A DNA stretch of 64,000 nt from Antedon mediterranea (GCF_964355755.1 NC_092676.1:2526288-2590287); one strand, 5' to 3'; shown: positions 24,395 to 37,470, numbered from the stretch's first letter. A program made the numbers and translations. Notes: a model not told the origin generated them from the sequence alone.

Positions 24395-25255
24395 TTGATT
24401 TTCTCCTTCCTCTGCTTGTCACGGATTTAAGCTATGCTACAATATCACATTGCATTTGTGAATCAGATATTTGTCATTAGTTACATTACACTCGCAACAT
24501 TTCATCTTATAAGTTAATATCAATCAAAAGTATTTTCTTCTTCTGTGGTATGACAGATATAATGGATGTGTGTATTGAACTTCCACTAATAATTATTAGA
24601 ATCACGTTTATTTACACATTGAATAAAGTAATAAACTTATTTCTATTTACCAACCCTCTACTCCTTATTATTTGAATGTCAACATAAACTGCATGGTTTG
24701 AGATTTTTATATATATTTTTTATTTTGCATAATTATTTTATTTATATGAACAAGCTTGCTTTGCATTTATGATATTTTTTATTTTTTATAATTAAATTTA
24801 TTTTCTCACCGTATAAAGTATTTTGATGTTTGTTTAAATTTATTTATTAATTTTCGTAAACCAACATAAAATAAAATTTGACAATTTACACATTTACAGG
24901 AGTGAATTTATTTACCAAAATCCATACCATAAAATATATTAGGATAATAATAAATATGAAATTCATAATCTATAATTATGAATGAACTAAAAATAGTAAT
25001 TTAAATTTTAAATGATTATTAATCTGTATCAGTCGTTAAAGAAGCCAATCATGAAGCAACAACAAAGTGGAAAATATTTAATGATGACGTTTTAGTATCC
25101 ATTGACGTTAGTGAGTGGGAGTCCATATCCAGTGACGTTTATTATTAATTTTTAATATTTTCAATTAACAAATATATTTACTTCAATGCAACAGATGTTT
25201 TCTTTAATTTTTCACTGTGTTTTAAAGCATTTCCATTTTGGCAAACTGTTTGTGA

Positions 25256-25375
25256 ATTTGTCTACACTATCAAACTTTATGTGACAAAAATATGTGATGT
25301 GCTCAAATTTGAAAATGATGATGTCATATCACTACCATATTTGAGCACATCACACTAGTGTGATAGTTAGCTTTA
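25256..25375. mobile_element. Family A MITE, copy 3 (short)
   Basis: The left arm is TTGTCTACACTATCAAACTT and the interior holds GATGATGTCATATCACTACC and ATTTGAGCACATCACAC. Both outer ends have decayed (AGTTAGCTTTA on the right). Confidence 0.7.
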
Positions 25376-25748
25376 CTGTATTGGATATACAGTTGAACTC
25401 TTATTAAGAGATGCCCTTGGGACGTCCCAAATACCTATTATTGGAGGTATAAACCTCGTCAACACTGTTGTTAGTAAAATTAAACTTATCATTAAAAAAA
25501 AAAATATGCATGTTGTTAGAGCTCTGAATAAAGTCTGTTTTTCACTAAAATATTAAATAATTTTGAAATCAATTTATTGGTGTATTTGTTATTATAATAT
25601 CAAATAATTTAATTTACTAATTATCTTTGAAATATTTTTTTGATTGACGTTAATTTATTAGATATTTTTATTTACTAATTTTTAATAATATTTTATTCCA
25701 TGTTTATTTAATTATTTTGACATTTTTGATATCTTATTTCTTCCATAG

Positions 25749-25797
25749 AATGAAATTAAAAATTTGGAAGCAAAATTGAATGGGCTCAGAGATACAG
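25749..25797 (+). CDS. PPFIBP: Liprin-beta exon 6: coiled coil
   Basis: The acceptor is TTCCATAG at 25748 and the donor ACAG|GTAAAA at 25798. It has 49 nt, entering in phase 0 and leaving with one base carried over. The peptide is NEIKNLEAKLNGLRDT. The carried G joins AT of exon 7 to make Asp, which confirms the exon pair. Confidence 0.85.
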
Positions 25798-25991
25798 GTA
25801 AAATTAGACACAAAGAGTACTAAAAAAAGAACAGTTGTGGATTTTGTTTAACCATATTAGTAAAATATGGTATATTAACTGAAATTTAATTAAAAATATG
25901 TTTAGTATAATTTAATAACCAAGGGATGTTTTGTTATTACTAATATTGATGATGAAACTATGTAATTACCTTCTGGTTTATAAAAATTTAG

Positions 25992-26053
25992 ATACGGAGG
26001 CAATTAAATTGAAAAAAGCAGTTGAGTCGTTGATGTCTGCCAATGAGGAGAAG
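25992..26053 (+). CDS. PPFIBP: Liprin-beta exon 7: coiled coil
   Basis: The acceptor is AAATTTAG at 25991 and the donor AAG|GTAGGT at 26054. It has 62 nt, leaving in phase 0. The peptide is DTEAIKLKKAVESLMSANEE plus K. It closely matches vertebrate liprin-beta (MKKAVESLMAANEEK). A family A MITE begins about 10 bp beyond the donor. Confidence 0.93.
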
Positions 26054-26554
26054 GTAGGTTTCCTTAAGTCATGTCTACACTATCAAACTAGTTTGACAAA
26101 AAAAGTGTTATGTGCCCAAATATGGCAGTGATATGACATCATCATGTCCATATATGGGCACATCACATGTTTTTGTCGCATAAAGTTTGATAGTGTAGAC
26201 AGAGCTTTGGAAATGGTTCAGATGAAATAAATGATAGGTGATGGTAAAGGTGGTGTCTTTGGCTCTTGCGTTGATGGGGAGGTTGCATTTGGAGACAATT
26301 CGTTTGTTTATTACTAAAATATGAACTGAAATCAAGGTTATGTATGTATAATCATAACATTACAGTCAGGTCACAACTATTATCCATTTATTTGGTCCTT
26401 AAAGAATCCTAATAGGTGTCCTACTGTTTTTTATGGAGATTTGACCAACTAACACCTGTTTGGTCTTCCTTGCCGTTTATGTCTCTGTTTAAATGTATTT
26501 ACCAGAAATTGAATAAATAATGACAAGCAAATTAAACTTTTTTTTCCAACCTAG
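26054..26554 (+). other. Intron 7
   Basis: Holds a family A MITE (26064-26208). The rest is plain AT-rich intron. Confidence 0.8.
26064..26208. mobile_element. Family A MITE, copy 4, next to a splice donor
   Basis: The element runs from TTAAGTCATGTCTACACTAT to GTAGACAGAGCTTT, with the full interior. Its left edge is about 10 bp from the exon 7 donor. The hairpin it would form in the pre-mRNA therefore starts almost at the splice site. Confidence 0.85.
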
Positions 26555-26743
26555 GAGATGAAAATTGAGGAGCTTCGGCAAAGCATCAATTCTTACAAGC
26601 GCATTCAACAAGAAATGGTGCTAACAACACAGGGTAGTCAAAAGGGACTGGACTTGCAAGAGGAGGAAGAACTGCAACTGGACAGCAGTCCATCGGTCAG
26701 CTCAGCAGGCAATTTAGACCAAGATGAAACCATCAGGGACCAG
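26555..26743 (+). CDS. PPFIBP: Liprin-beta exon 8: end of coiled coil and Ser-rich linker
   Basis: The acceptor is CAACCTAG at 26554 and the donor CAG|GTAACA at 26744. It has 63 codons, phase 0. The peptide starts EMKIEELRQSINSYKRIQQE, followed by MVLTTQG. This matches vertebrate RKIEDLRQCLNRYKKMQ...VVLAQG. An acidic run (LQEEEEL) and a Ser-rich stretch (SSPSVSSAGN) follow. Confidence 0.95.
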
Positions 26744-26904
26744 GTAACATTGTTGGTAATCAATTAATTAGGGAGTGAATTTTTTTATTTACTAAAGCAG
26801 TTTATTTTGTGCTGGGCTTACCTGAATAAACCAACATAGATCTTCTCCACTCCAGTGGAAAACAGTATTATTTTCTAACATGGTTGTTAATTTTACCTTT
26901 TCAG

Positions 26905-27114
26905 GAGCGGCATCAAGCCACGCTACACATCAACCTCGCTGGACCAAGCGCTACATCAACACCAATCAACGCACCAATACCGCCCCCAGTCTCTGACGAT
27001 GGTCTGCTTCGGCCACGAACTCTGGATATTATTAGTCAAGAAGAGGAGTACGGTCAGCAAGTACGATCCTCTAGCATGGACAATATGAAAAGACCTCATC
27101 ATCTATCAAATAAT
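26905..27114 (+). CDS. PPFIBP: Liprin-beta exon 9: Pro/Ser-rich linker
   Basis: The acceptor is CTTTTCAG at 26904 and the donor AAT|GTAGGT at 27115. It has 70 codons, phase 0. The peptide is low-complexity: INAPIPPPVSDDG, LLRPRTLDIISQEEEYG and VRSSSMDNMKRPHH. This linker is poorly conserved in the family, so the call rests on phase, splice sites and the open frame between firm exons. Confidence 0.85.
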
Positions 27115-27585
27115 GTAGGTGTATTTACGGATGATAGTGTCGGTTCTTATATTGAAATTTTTTTTTGATAACTAGCTTCATTTTAGCATATACCTTTTCA
27201 TTTCTTATATGAGAAATGAAATTCGAATTATCAAAAACTGCTGTGATATGTATTTGTAACATGTTGATAATACATGTTTGTCAAGTGTATAGGACACAGG
27301 ATCAAAGTGGGTTAACTGGTGACTCGTTTAGGGGTTGAAGGGTACACAAGTAGACCATACACATTAAGAGACAAAGGATACAATAAATGTTATCACCTAA
27401 TTTTTAAAAATATACATATTTTCTTATGCTAAAATTAGAGGATTGAGAGGGCCTCAGTAGAGGGGGAGGGGGGAGTGGTGAACTTATGACTTAGTTAGGG
27501 ATTGAAAGGTACATAAATCCATATAGTAGACTAAGGATTATTTATACTTTTTATTTGAATCGGTTTTTTACTATTGTGAAAATAG
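27115..27585 (+). other. Intron 9
   Basis: Nothing recognised except a mild G-rich stretch (27459-27475). Confidence 0.6.
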
Positions 27586-27763
27586 TATTCAGCAGCTGGA
27601 GTCTATAGCACACTGCCCTCACCAAAGACACGTAACTTTCTGGACGTCCATCATTCTGAACCAACGACACCAGAGAGGATGAAGAGAAACAAAACCAGGG
27701 TCTCCTTCGGAAAAGGAATCTTTAAGCGAAACACCAACAAGATGCAGAGCGCCCCCAATCTGA
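27586..27763 (+). CDS. PPFIBP: Liprin-beta exon 10: linker with SFGKG motif
   Basis: The acceptor AAAATAG at 27585 keeps phase 0. The nearby AG at 27592 would shift the frame into stops. The donor is CTGA|GTAAGT at 27764, leaving with one base. The peptide includes STLPSPKTRNFLDV, RVSFGKGIFKRNTNK and SAPNL. Vertebrate liprin-beta has the same SFGxGFFKxKSNKxTASAPNL block, so this is a firm landmark. Confidence 0.92.
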
Positions 27764-28999
27764 GTAAGTTCAAATTAATTTATTTAATAATTTTCTTTCT
27801 AACCTTATGATACTATTAATGCAGGGTTCTCAAAACCAAACTTTTGCTGGTTGCTTACAAGCTCCTCAAGCTGCTAAAAAGATCTAAAAATGTTTAGGTA
27901 GCAATAACTAGGAGGTTGAGGAGTTAGGTATCCTAAAAATAGACCAGACAGATATTAGCCTATTGTCAAATAACTTGGAGTTTATTTACTGCCCTCTATA
28001 AAAAACAAACAAGAACTTTCTTAGTTTATTTGCTGCCCTCTACATATGAAATGGAACAGACTTAAAAAAAGAAATTTTTTTTTAAAATTTATTTATTTTT
28101 TATTTGAAATGAAACAGACTTGCTTAGTTGACTTTTAGCAGACAAATTAGTACATTTTACTGAGTACAGCTGAGTAGAAGAAGTTCTATACATTCTATCC
28201 GTAATTTTCCTTAACAAACCTATTTTGCTTATCATTGTGTTTTGCCCTAATATATTGTTCGTATGATTAAGATCATTTCTAATTAGTCACTGATTCCTGA
28301 GGCCATATTAATTAGTCTATTTTAGTGAAGAATACATTCAACATTTATAATAATTAGTACGCTGAAAGGTTTACTAGTTATGTCATTGTTACCATGGTGA
28401 TATAACATCAGTTTTTTTTAGTACTAATTACATTTATCTAATAAATCATTATTTGCATTTTATAATCATAACATGTCAACCAATTAAATACAAAAAGCTT
28501 TAATAAAACAATCTTTAATAACACTATTTATCTGTTGTTTTCCTACCAAATAAGGTCATGTATACTTTTCATCATATAAGCAATTGTTTTAGAAGATTTT
28601 TACCAATAATTGGATCTAGCATTTCCGAAACGTGTCGGCATTAACATTTAGAACATTCTGTTTGACGATTACCTTGTGGTGTTTTTATTGATTTCAAATT
28701 TTGTTGGTATCATTTTGAGACACGACCTTAGCGTGTATCCTTCTTAATTAAAATTAAACAAAACATTGACATTTAGGATGTTTTGTACAGAGCCTTCAAT
28801 TTTCGTATTTACATAAAACTGAACGTTTAATACTGTATTCATCTTTTTAGATTAATTTTCTTAATGTTTAGCATTCATGAATGTTTTCATTCTAAAGATT
28901 AATTTTGATTAAATTACAAGAACATGTTATTAGTGGCAATATTTCCATTTATGTCATTTGCATATAAATACAATATATATATATATAGAAATCGTGTGT

Positions 29000-29170
29000 T
29001 CCTCTCAAATTCAAATTCAACAAACATTTATTTCATCAAATGCCATACAAATATTACAGAGCATAAACTGAAGACCAACCTAAAAGTAAACTTGTCTCAG
29101 TTGGCCCTTAAAAAAATAATAAGAACAAGTGAGATACAAATAGATAGAATAAAAACCTGGCAAAGATAAA
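29000..29170 (-). mobile_element. Probable LINE 3' end, minus strand
   Basis: The reverse complement contains GAAATAAATGTTTGTTGAAT then TTGAATTTGAGAGG. That is a polyA signal followed by a simple TTGAATT-type tail, as in other 5'-truncated LINE ends in this window. Confidence 0.4.
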
Positions 29171-29699
29171 TTCTCCTAAAAAAACAATTAATACAAAGTC
29201 ACATAATTCTTGTGTTGTTGTAATGTACCCCAATAGTAATATAGTTTCATACTGTACATTCTAAAAGTTGTGAGGTAATTTCCCGATAGATCGTAATCAA
29301 AACGGTACTGGGTTTGTCTACTAGCATTCCTGCTCCCAACCAGTAAATCCATTCATAGAAGCCTTTATGAAGTAAAGCCTACCTGGTGGTGGCCATAGAA
29401 CGGTCCCGAGATAACGACTATATTTCGGCTTTTAGTCGATAGAAGTTTGAAAAAATTGTTAGAGATAAAGTATACAATGTTTGATTATGTGTAGATGTGT
29501 GATTTGTTCTTTTATTTAAATTATGTTCTGCATAAGGAAACATAGTTTAGTTTTTAAATACTGCTTAAATCAGTGATTCAACTAAATTGCTAGATACAAT
29601 GTTTACATTTATGAATTTAATATTTATTTATTCCTTTCTAATGTTTCTATAAATATGTGCATTAATACCAATTAGATAATTAAATAATTGATGGAATTT

Positions 29700-29945
29700 T
29701 CATGATATAATAATATGAATTCCATATTTATTTATTCGTTTTAAATGTTTTCCTAATTATTTAATTTCATTCATAAATGTGAATTTGTATAACCCCTTGG
29801 ATCAAACATAATTTGATCTGCGGAATGTTTGTTCCATATTTATTTATTCATTTTAAATGTTTTCCTAATTTTTTAAGTTCATTCATAAATGTTAATTTTT
29901 TTTTTGGATCAAACATAATTTAATCTCCGGAATATTTATTCCATA
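29700..29945 (+). repeat. Diverged tandem repeat of about 100 bp, 2-3 copies
   Basis: The blocks TTCCATATTTATTTATTC, TTTTAAATGTTTTCCTAATT and TTCATTCATAAATGTGAAT recur in order at 29720, 29833 and partly at 29938. Confidence 0.55.
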
Positions 29946-32900
29946 TTTATTATTTATTCCTTTGAGTTGCATTATGTATGTATTATTTTTTGAAAGGTCA
30001 GACAGTTGATTATATACTGATTATATTAACTGGATATTAGAATATTATTAATGAATGAAATTGATATCAAGGTATTTAATAAAAGCTTAGAAATTTCTTC
30101 TGCTTTATAAACTACAATTGCGTTAAGTATATCTGGTATTCGTTCCCGGGAGAAGTCAATTATTCCGAATATATTCCAGTCAATTTCGTACGGATTGTCC
30201 GCTTCATTTAGGAGCTTATTTAATGAGAGCAGAGTCGTTGTTTGTAGTTCATGACCAATTGATAATGATATGTAAACAATTGGTTGAGAATTTCAAGTTT
30301 AAGTCGGTCGATAAAGTAGTGTCAAGCCGAGTGAATTATATCAATATTTTGGTTATGATTATTAAATTTAAATTGTAATATTAGATTTCAATATTTGACA
30401 TATTTTGTTTCTATTCATAATTATTTTCACAATTTTCGTATTCTGTTGTTTATTATCATTTTAAGGAATACGCCAAAATATTTACTCCAAAATATTTACT
30501 CTAACCATTATCCTTTGCTTTTAAACATATACCATGAGTGTAATCCCACCCCCCATTTAATCTTAATTCGAATATACAAGATATCAGTAAATTCCAATAG
30601 TGAAATTCAAGTACAATTCTACTCTAATTTAATAACTAAGCCCATGGGACTATACTATATTTTCATCAACTAAATCTATATTTCCATTTAATAAAAATTT
30701 CACTCTTCCCTGAGTATTCTATCTTTGTTGGGATGAATTGTTTCAATTTGCTGGTCATCTTACTATCCACTCACCTTTAGTAGTAGTCCACCCAAAATAA
30801 AGCTCATTTTATTTTTAACACATCACCAAGAATCTCTGGAGAACTGAAAATTATGGTTTTTTTTCCCAACCATTCTTTCTATATATAATCCATCTCTTAA
30901 ATCTAAATACATCTTTGCATCCCCTACACATTGAGTCAATATTTTTAATATAGAGCTTATTTTTTAAATTATATATTAATGAGATGAGATAATTCTTTGG
31001 AAGTTTAAAGTCCCTTTCACGTTTATTGATGAGTAATCAAGGAAAAGGAGAAGATCCAGAATTTGGGAAATCAGGAAGAAAAAAGTAATAAATTATTAAA
31101 ATGATTAAAAAAAATAAATTATAAATATTAATATTATTACCGTATTATGATAGATACCAATATATATGCGAGATTGGAATGGATTAGGCTACCCGCCAGA
31201 CTGTCTCTACATCTGTGTGCAGCTAATCCTACTACTGCCATCATTAATATCTATTTTTTATTAATAAATATTAATATTCATCCTCCATTAGAAAGCTAGA
31301 GTGTTTTAAACAAAGACATTTGACCTGTAGTATACTATAACACAAATTGATTGCTCTAATTCAAAACTGATTATAATGACCCAACGACGTGCCATGGACG
31401 AGCCTCCGGAATCATTTTATCATGCTTATCAAAAGTTTATATCTTTGTCATTATTTAGAAAAAAATTTGTTATGCTTGAATAATTTTTCCAACATTATTT
31501 TTGAAATAAATTCTAATTAATCTGTTTGTAATTACCTCCTCGGTCAATCTTGATTATATTAACAAGTGAGATTACAGGTATCGAACTTGATATCTAAATA
31601 TAGATATGATGTCATCAGTAGTTGAACAATAAAATCGATGAAGCGTGAAGCATCGAATTGATGATAATGGGTTAGGAGTTTGAGCCAGTCAGACTTGTAT
31701 AATATTTACATCACTTGTTTGCTTGATAAGCCACGTTCAAAATCTATGTTACGTTTGTTTTCAATGTCAAAGGTCGGTGTGATCTTTAGACTGGGAACAA
31801 TTGTGAAAACAGTGTGAGGTGTTTTAGTTTGTTCTTAACCACACTTGAGTCTGGAGTTAATTGATCCAACCGAGCAGCTAGCTCATGGTGGTTGTGTGAC
31901 AACATTTTAAACTTGGGGCTTCTTATATTGTTGGATATATCAAGTACCAGTGTACAGAAAGTAAGTTGAAATATTTAGTAACTAAGATTATATTTGTAGG
32001 ATATGAATGTTTATACAGTCATATCTCTCTATTAAACCGGTCTTCCTTGAACTGGCCTGAATTTGTGGTATTCTGGAAAGTCTGGTTTCATAATGAAGTT
32101 TACATAGGGAAATATTTCAGCTGAGGACCATAGGAACATTTTCTGTTATTCAAAGATCTATTTTTTGGGGAAATTAACTTATTTAGAAAGCTTTTAAAAT
32201 TCAGATATTAAATATAAACACTATTTTTAGGCTAATAACAAAATATATTAATATATCAAGTAATATTAAAAAAAGATAAACGAATCTATATTAGTTTTGA
32301 CATGGAGGAAACAATATATTATATTTTCCTTCAGTGGTTTCAGTTTAGTAACAAAATTAGGAAATAATCTAATGTTCATGACCTTTTTGATCTTCGAAAC
32401 GTAATGAACAATAAAAAAACATAAACATTAATATTGACATTTTATACATATGTTTGCGTGCGAAAAAGTAAAGAAACACAGTTTTTTATTACCTGCATTA
32501 TGTATAACATTAATAGATGCTATTAATGGTTGTAATAGTACAATATATGCCATATTAGTTATTGCGATAGTAAAACTGTGTTTGTAATAATATCTCTTTG
32601 TGGATTTCTGACATTTCCACTTTGTCATGTCATAAATGGACGGACATAGTGGTTTAGATTAGATGAGGTTATTTGGAGGACGAACTGTCAAACTTACCAA
32701 TGTTCATTTGTCAGATTATGGTGTTTCCACCAACTTTTACTTGATTCTCTAGATGTTATATCTCAAAATGATCTATCGTAACAATTTCAATATGATTACA
32801 GCAGATTTGAGTAGTGTGTTTTAAAGTTTTCCATGTTTTAACTATCATAAATTGGGATTATTGGAGAATAAAAGCATAGATAACTTAACAGTAATGTACA

Positions 32901-34876
32901 AACAACTAAATGGGGCGTACTCTAGGATTGACCAAAAGCGTACACCTCGTTTTAAATTTGATTCTTTCACAATAGACATGAGACGTATTTCTAAAATAAA
33001 TAACCTATTTCTAATTGTAGTGAATTTATTTTAGTTGGTTCCGAGCTTTCTCAGGCGTATATATTTCCACGCGACGTACACAGCTGTCACTGAATGATAA
33101 CTCATACAAAAAGTATATTTAACTCAACTAGAACTTTTATTCCTTGTAATTCGATTAATACATCTTTCTACCACTACCAGTCAAGCCTTAATATTTTCTT
33201 TATCATCTTTCCGTTTATCTACCCTGATCTTATTCTCTCTTCTCCTTAATATCTATTACATTCCACTTTTATACTGGACATGCAAATTTTAGGCTTCAGA
33301 GGAGGATAACATTTTCCCTCCAAAAATTATACGATTTTGATTGGCTAATAATATAAGGCGGACCTGGTCTAAAGCATCCTTCTCTAAACACAGAGAATCA
33401 CAACATAAATAATATGACACTAATTCATAACTCTGCTTCTGGTGGTCTGTATCAATAGAGCATGAGTAAATAATAGTATCCATGCACTAAATATCCACAA
33501 AATTAATATTGGCCCATGGGACTATACTCGATCAGTATTAGAAACTTTAGTTACTCCTTTATTAAAGTAAAATAATGTGTAATTTGTAGACTTTGGACTG
33601 TAAACTATTTCTAGAATATTTGTGTATCTAACCTTTGATGAGCGATAATGCTGATATTAAAGATCAGGTTTGTTGTAACATGTGTTGTCAATGAGTTGTT
33701 GGTGAAATGATTTCAGAACAATAGCGTTAATAAAGTTGATCATGTGACAGTTAGCAGTGTCAATAAGAAGCCTAATAAGCGTAGTGGTGTTCATTATACC
33801 AACACGCACATGTAAGAATTATTAGATTAATTGCTGTTATGTAATATAAAATCAATGGCGGATAGGATTTTGAAATAGGGATGGAATGAATGGCTGGCTG
33901 AGCTTGATTTGATGTCCTATCTTTTGCATTACAAATTGCGAAGTTTAGGGAGTTGGGGGCCTTTAAATAATAATATAATGATGGTAGCCTAATACAATGT
34001 TTCTAAGCACTTTACACAAAAAAAGGATCATTAAAATATTTAGTAGGTGTATTACAGATGCCACCTTAGTTCTCCTTTAATAGGGTGTAGTATTAGTGTC
34101 TCCTATAATTGTGTTACTTAATTTCTTACGCAAATGTTATACTGGAACCGTCTTTTGAAAAAGATGATGGTAAACATATTGAAACGAGACATTATCAACC
34201 TTTACCTACTTTGTTTTTAAGGAAATTGGGAGGTACGACGCAAACATTACTAGTGTTTCTCAACCTTAAAACATTTACAAAATATTAATGCATTGTCAAT
34301 ATATTTGTTTATACAAGTTAATATATTATGCAATATTATTAGTGTATTAGAAATTAAAATTGCTAAAATAAAAACAATATCTTTTATTCGATCAAGTAGA
34401 AAGTATTGTATTTTGAAAGTTGGTTATAAAAGCACGATATTATATAAACAATTTCTAATAATATCACAATTTATGATAGATGAACATATTAGGATCATAT
34501 TGAATATAATATTTCCAGCAATAAGCACGTAGGACGGACACAATGATGTATCGTATATCATAGTTATTATTCCCGATGAAACCGTCAACACTCCACTGCC
34601 TTTATTCAGATGTTTTTATCTCAATAGAACCGTACATTAGTTTCATTAATCAACTTTCAACTCCATAAGCATTTATGTATAACTTTAATGATAACCAAAA
34701 GATCTATAAATTTAAAGTAAGAAAAAGTAATGACTACTTTATGAAATGCATTTTGATTGATTGGATTTTTTGACGTTTATTATGTCATCATCAGGAATAT
34801 TGCTAGCAAAAAAAAACTTCTCTCAATCTTTATTTGAAATTGAATCTTAAGAAACAAAAAATTCATGCACAAATTA

Positions 34877-35060
34877 TAAAGTATTGTCACCTAAAAACAA
34901 GAAAAATAACGATCAATAAATTAAACTTCGAATAGGCCATTTTGAATAGGTAATTTTGTAGTTTTAATCAAATTAAATTAACAAAAATAATAATTTCGCT
35001 TATAAAAAAGACCAAAAAAGGTTAACTTTAACCACAAACTTATTGACTTCCAAACAATTG
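34877..35060. mobile_element. Possible diverged family D element
   Basis: AAAGTATTGTCACCTAAAAAC, TTCGAATAGGCCATTTTG and TGTAGTTTTAATCAAATTAA follow the same order as in family D at 37998 and 57955. The ends are not clear. Confidence 0.4.
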
Positions 35061-36551
35061 GTTTCCGGTTGATTTTTTTTTTCTTTAATTATGTGGCTTT
35101 ATTGGGTAAATTTGTTTTCTATCCAGTATTTGCTAAAAACTATAACTATTATGTGATATTAACACATTTTTTTAAAGACAGACAATGTCTAATTTAGTTT
35201 TTTTTAGCTCTTATAAATGTGTTTTCATACTTATATGCAACTTTTGATTGTCATGACATAAGAAATCTATGGTTTAGTCTTGATCACTATAGTATAAAAT
35301 CAACTATTTGTACATGGTAATTTTGAAAATGTAACCAATTACAGTTAGCAGGACATACGGTTTTAACAGGCAATGTCCTTTTCAACTTTTACAAATGTGT
35401 AATTTCTTACTATATATATTTTGTAAGATTATGTCCTATCAACTGTGTAAACAGCACATGTGTAGTGAAATATACCACTGAAAGTACATACAAAAATAAA
35501 CAGACAGTTTAAAAAAAGGTTTACAACCTTGTTGAACTTTATACTGTTAAAATTGAATATTTTCTTTGAAGGTGTGTTCTTGTATTTCAAGTACTGCTTG
35601 CCGCTTCCTTCTCTAGCTACAGTACTCTTCAGTACATTTTTTAAACCCAAGCCTCACTATAGTCTCTACTTATTTCGTATACCTCTGGCTATTCTTACCA
35701 AATCCATACTTGCCATATTTGACCAATACAATAATATTTGACCAGTACAATAATAATCTAATTGTCCATGTATTGTCGAAGCTAGATACATTCTACAAGG
35801 TATTTGACCATTTAATCCAATTTATTTATTGTACATATCCGATAAATTGGAGGTTATTAAATTTCCATGGCAATAGGTACTGTAGAGAACCATGTATTGC
35901 CACAGGCTTAAATAAAGACATTATCATTTTTGTTTGATTTTTTTTTTAAATGTAAAAATTTAGCAAATATTATTCCACCACCTACTCACCCTTTACTACA
36001 AAATTAATTGCTCTCAACAATTTATATTATTAGTATTTTGTCAGTTTAATTTAAAGATTCGACCTTCAAAATTCATGATAATCCGGTGGTGCTATTCCAC
36101 TTTACCATGTTGAGTTACTGTTGCTCTATTAAATCTGAACATACCATCCACTCCTCCCCCCCCCCCTCCCCCCTTTTAGCGGTAGAATGTTTCCATATCA
36201 AATATCATATTTTAAATTTAACTTTTTTTTTACATTTCCTCAATATTGTTTATATCATTTAAGCTATTTATTTTAATATGTTACAGTTAATATTACATTA
36301 ATCTACCATACATGTATTGTGGGAAAAAAAAAATAATTTTAATACACACCTGGGTTTGTTGCCATGAGTCACCAATGCATTGCCAATTATTTTATAGTCT
36401 TCAATAAAAATATTACCATTACTATTATTTGATGTTGATAGCTAGGTGATTCATATTTATTTCATATTTTTTATTAATTCATTATCCTTATACACCTCCA
36501 AATCCTAATCACAAGTTTCCAAATCTACATTACTGTACATCAAATATTCAT

Positions 36552-36677
36552 TTAAAGCTCTGTCTACACTATCATTTTAGTTTGACAAAAAATTGTGCCC
36601 TAATATGATAGTTATATGCCCAAATATGGTAGTGATATGACATCATCATGTCCATATATGGGCACATTTTATTTGAT
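36552..36677. mobile_element. Family A MITE, copy 5 (right end missing)
   Basis: The left terminus TTAAAGCTCTGTCTACACTA and the interior through CATATATGGGCACAT are present. The element then stops abruptly, lacking the right TIR. Confidence 0.8.
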
Positions 36678-37149
36678 CTGGCCACAGATACCAACAGCAT
36701 TTTCATTTTTTTCCAGTAATTGGCCTTTGGATAACAATATTCATCTATTATGAATAATATATTCATTCGCCTTATTGTTAAATTACATAAATTAGACGAA
36801 TATTTAATAATTAGTTATTTCCATTTTCATTTGTCTATTACAGATAATTTACCCAGATTTACTTCTAGCTAATTATATTTAAATTGTAACCTAATCAATA
36901 CGAATCAATACGAGTTATAGACAAATTGATTATGATCTATCATGCTTGACCGAGTTTGTTGATTTTGTCAGTTACAGTAAATTAAATCAGTTGGAACATA
37001 TTTGTGTAATGCATTTATGAAGAAAGATTTCAGAATTATGTAGATAATATTATTTATATTGTAACATTATGATTATTGAGATTTGAAAATCTGTTGTTTT
37101 TTCTTAAATATTATTTTTATTTTTATTTTATGCCTTTAGGCAATGTGGC

Positions 37150-37470
37150 CAAGGATTACCAATATTGAATTAATCACTGTCCTATCAGATAGGTGGTAAT
37201 CCCCCTGATACAGGGGCTATTGTGTGAACCAGTTCACCGGGGTAACCCCTCTTTTTCGAATAATGAACTGGGTTCTTTAAAGTGCACACAGGTTATAACT
37301 GTGTACACTGGACCTACGGTTTATAGTCCTTATCCGAGAAGACTTGTTCCACCACCAGAACTAGGAGCGAGTCGGCCTCGAACCCTTGCCGATGTTGTTG
37401 TTGGCTCTTTAGGTACGGTAAACGGCGCCCCTGCCTTAACCGCTCGGCCATATGACTCGCTCAAACCGTA
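37150..37470 (-). mobile_element. tRNA-headed SINE, copy 1
   Basis: On the minus strand this starts with a class-II tRNA-like head: GAGCGAGTCATATGGCCGAG, with A box TGGCCGAGCGG and B box GGTTCGAGGCC, ending in the pairing CTCGCTC. A body then follows with TCTCGGATAAGGACTATAAA, GGTCCAGTGTACAC and CACTTTAAAGAACCCAGT. The body resembles the Nin-type central domain shared by many marine invertebrate SINEs. That resemblance is from memory. The tRNA head alone could be mistaken for a Ser/Leu tRNA gene, but the attached body argues against it. Confidence 0.75.

Larger units (their letters stand above)
19559..25748 (+). other. Intron 5 (6.2 kb)
   Basis: Contains a pyrimidine tract (19757-19880), the 2.3-kb TIR element (20223-22520), a 60-bp tandem array (22534-22842), a 25-bp minisatellite (23435-23692), a small inverted repeat (24304-24394), a possible degenerate exon (25033-25110) and a family A MITE (25256-25375). 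The vertebrate gene encodes more coiled coil at the matching place. I could not find further in-frame exons here. Confidence 0.65.

Noticed and set aside
25033-25110. An additional liprin-beta coiled-coil exon
   Set aside because: It has a usable AG and a strong GTGAGT and a plausible peptide, but the entry phase does not match exon 5. Read in the matching phase it hits a stop. Kept only as a possible decayed duplicate.
37395-37470. Functional tRNA gene (Ser/Leu type) on the minus strand
   Set aside because: A and B boxes and closing bases are present, but it is followed by a SINE body shared with 55617-55990, so it is the head of a SINE.
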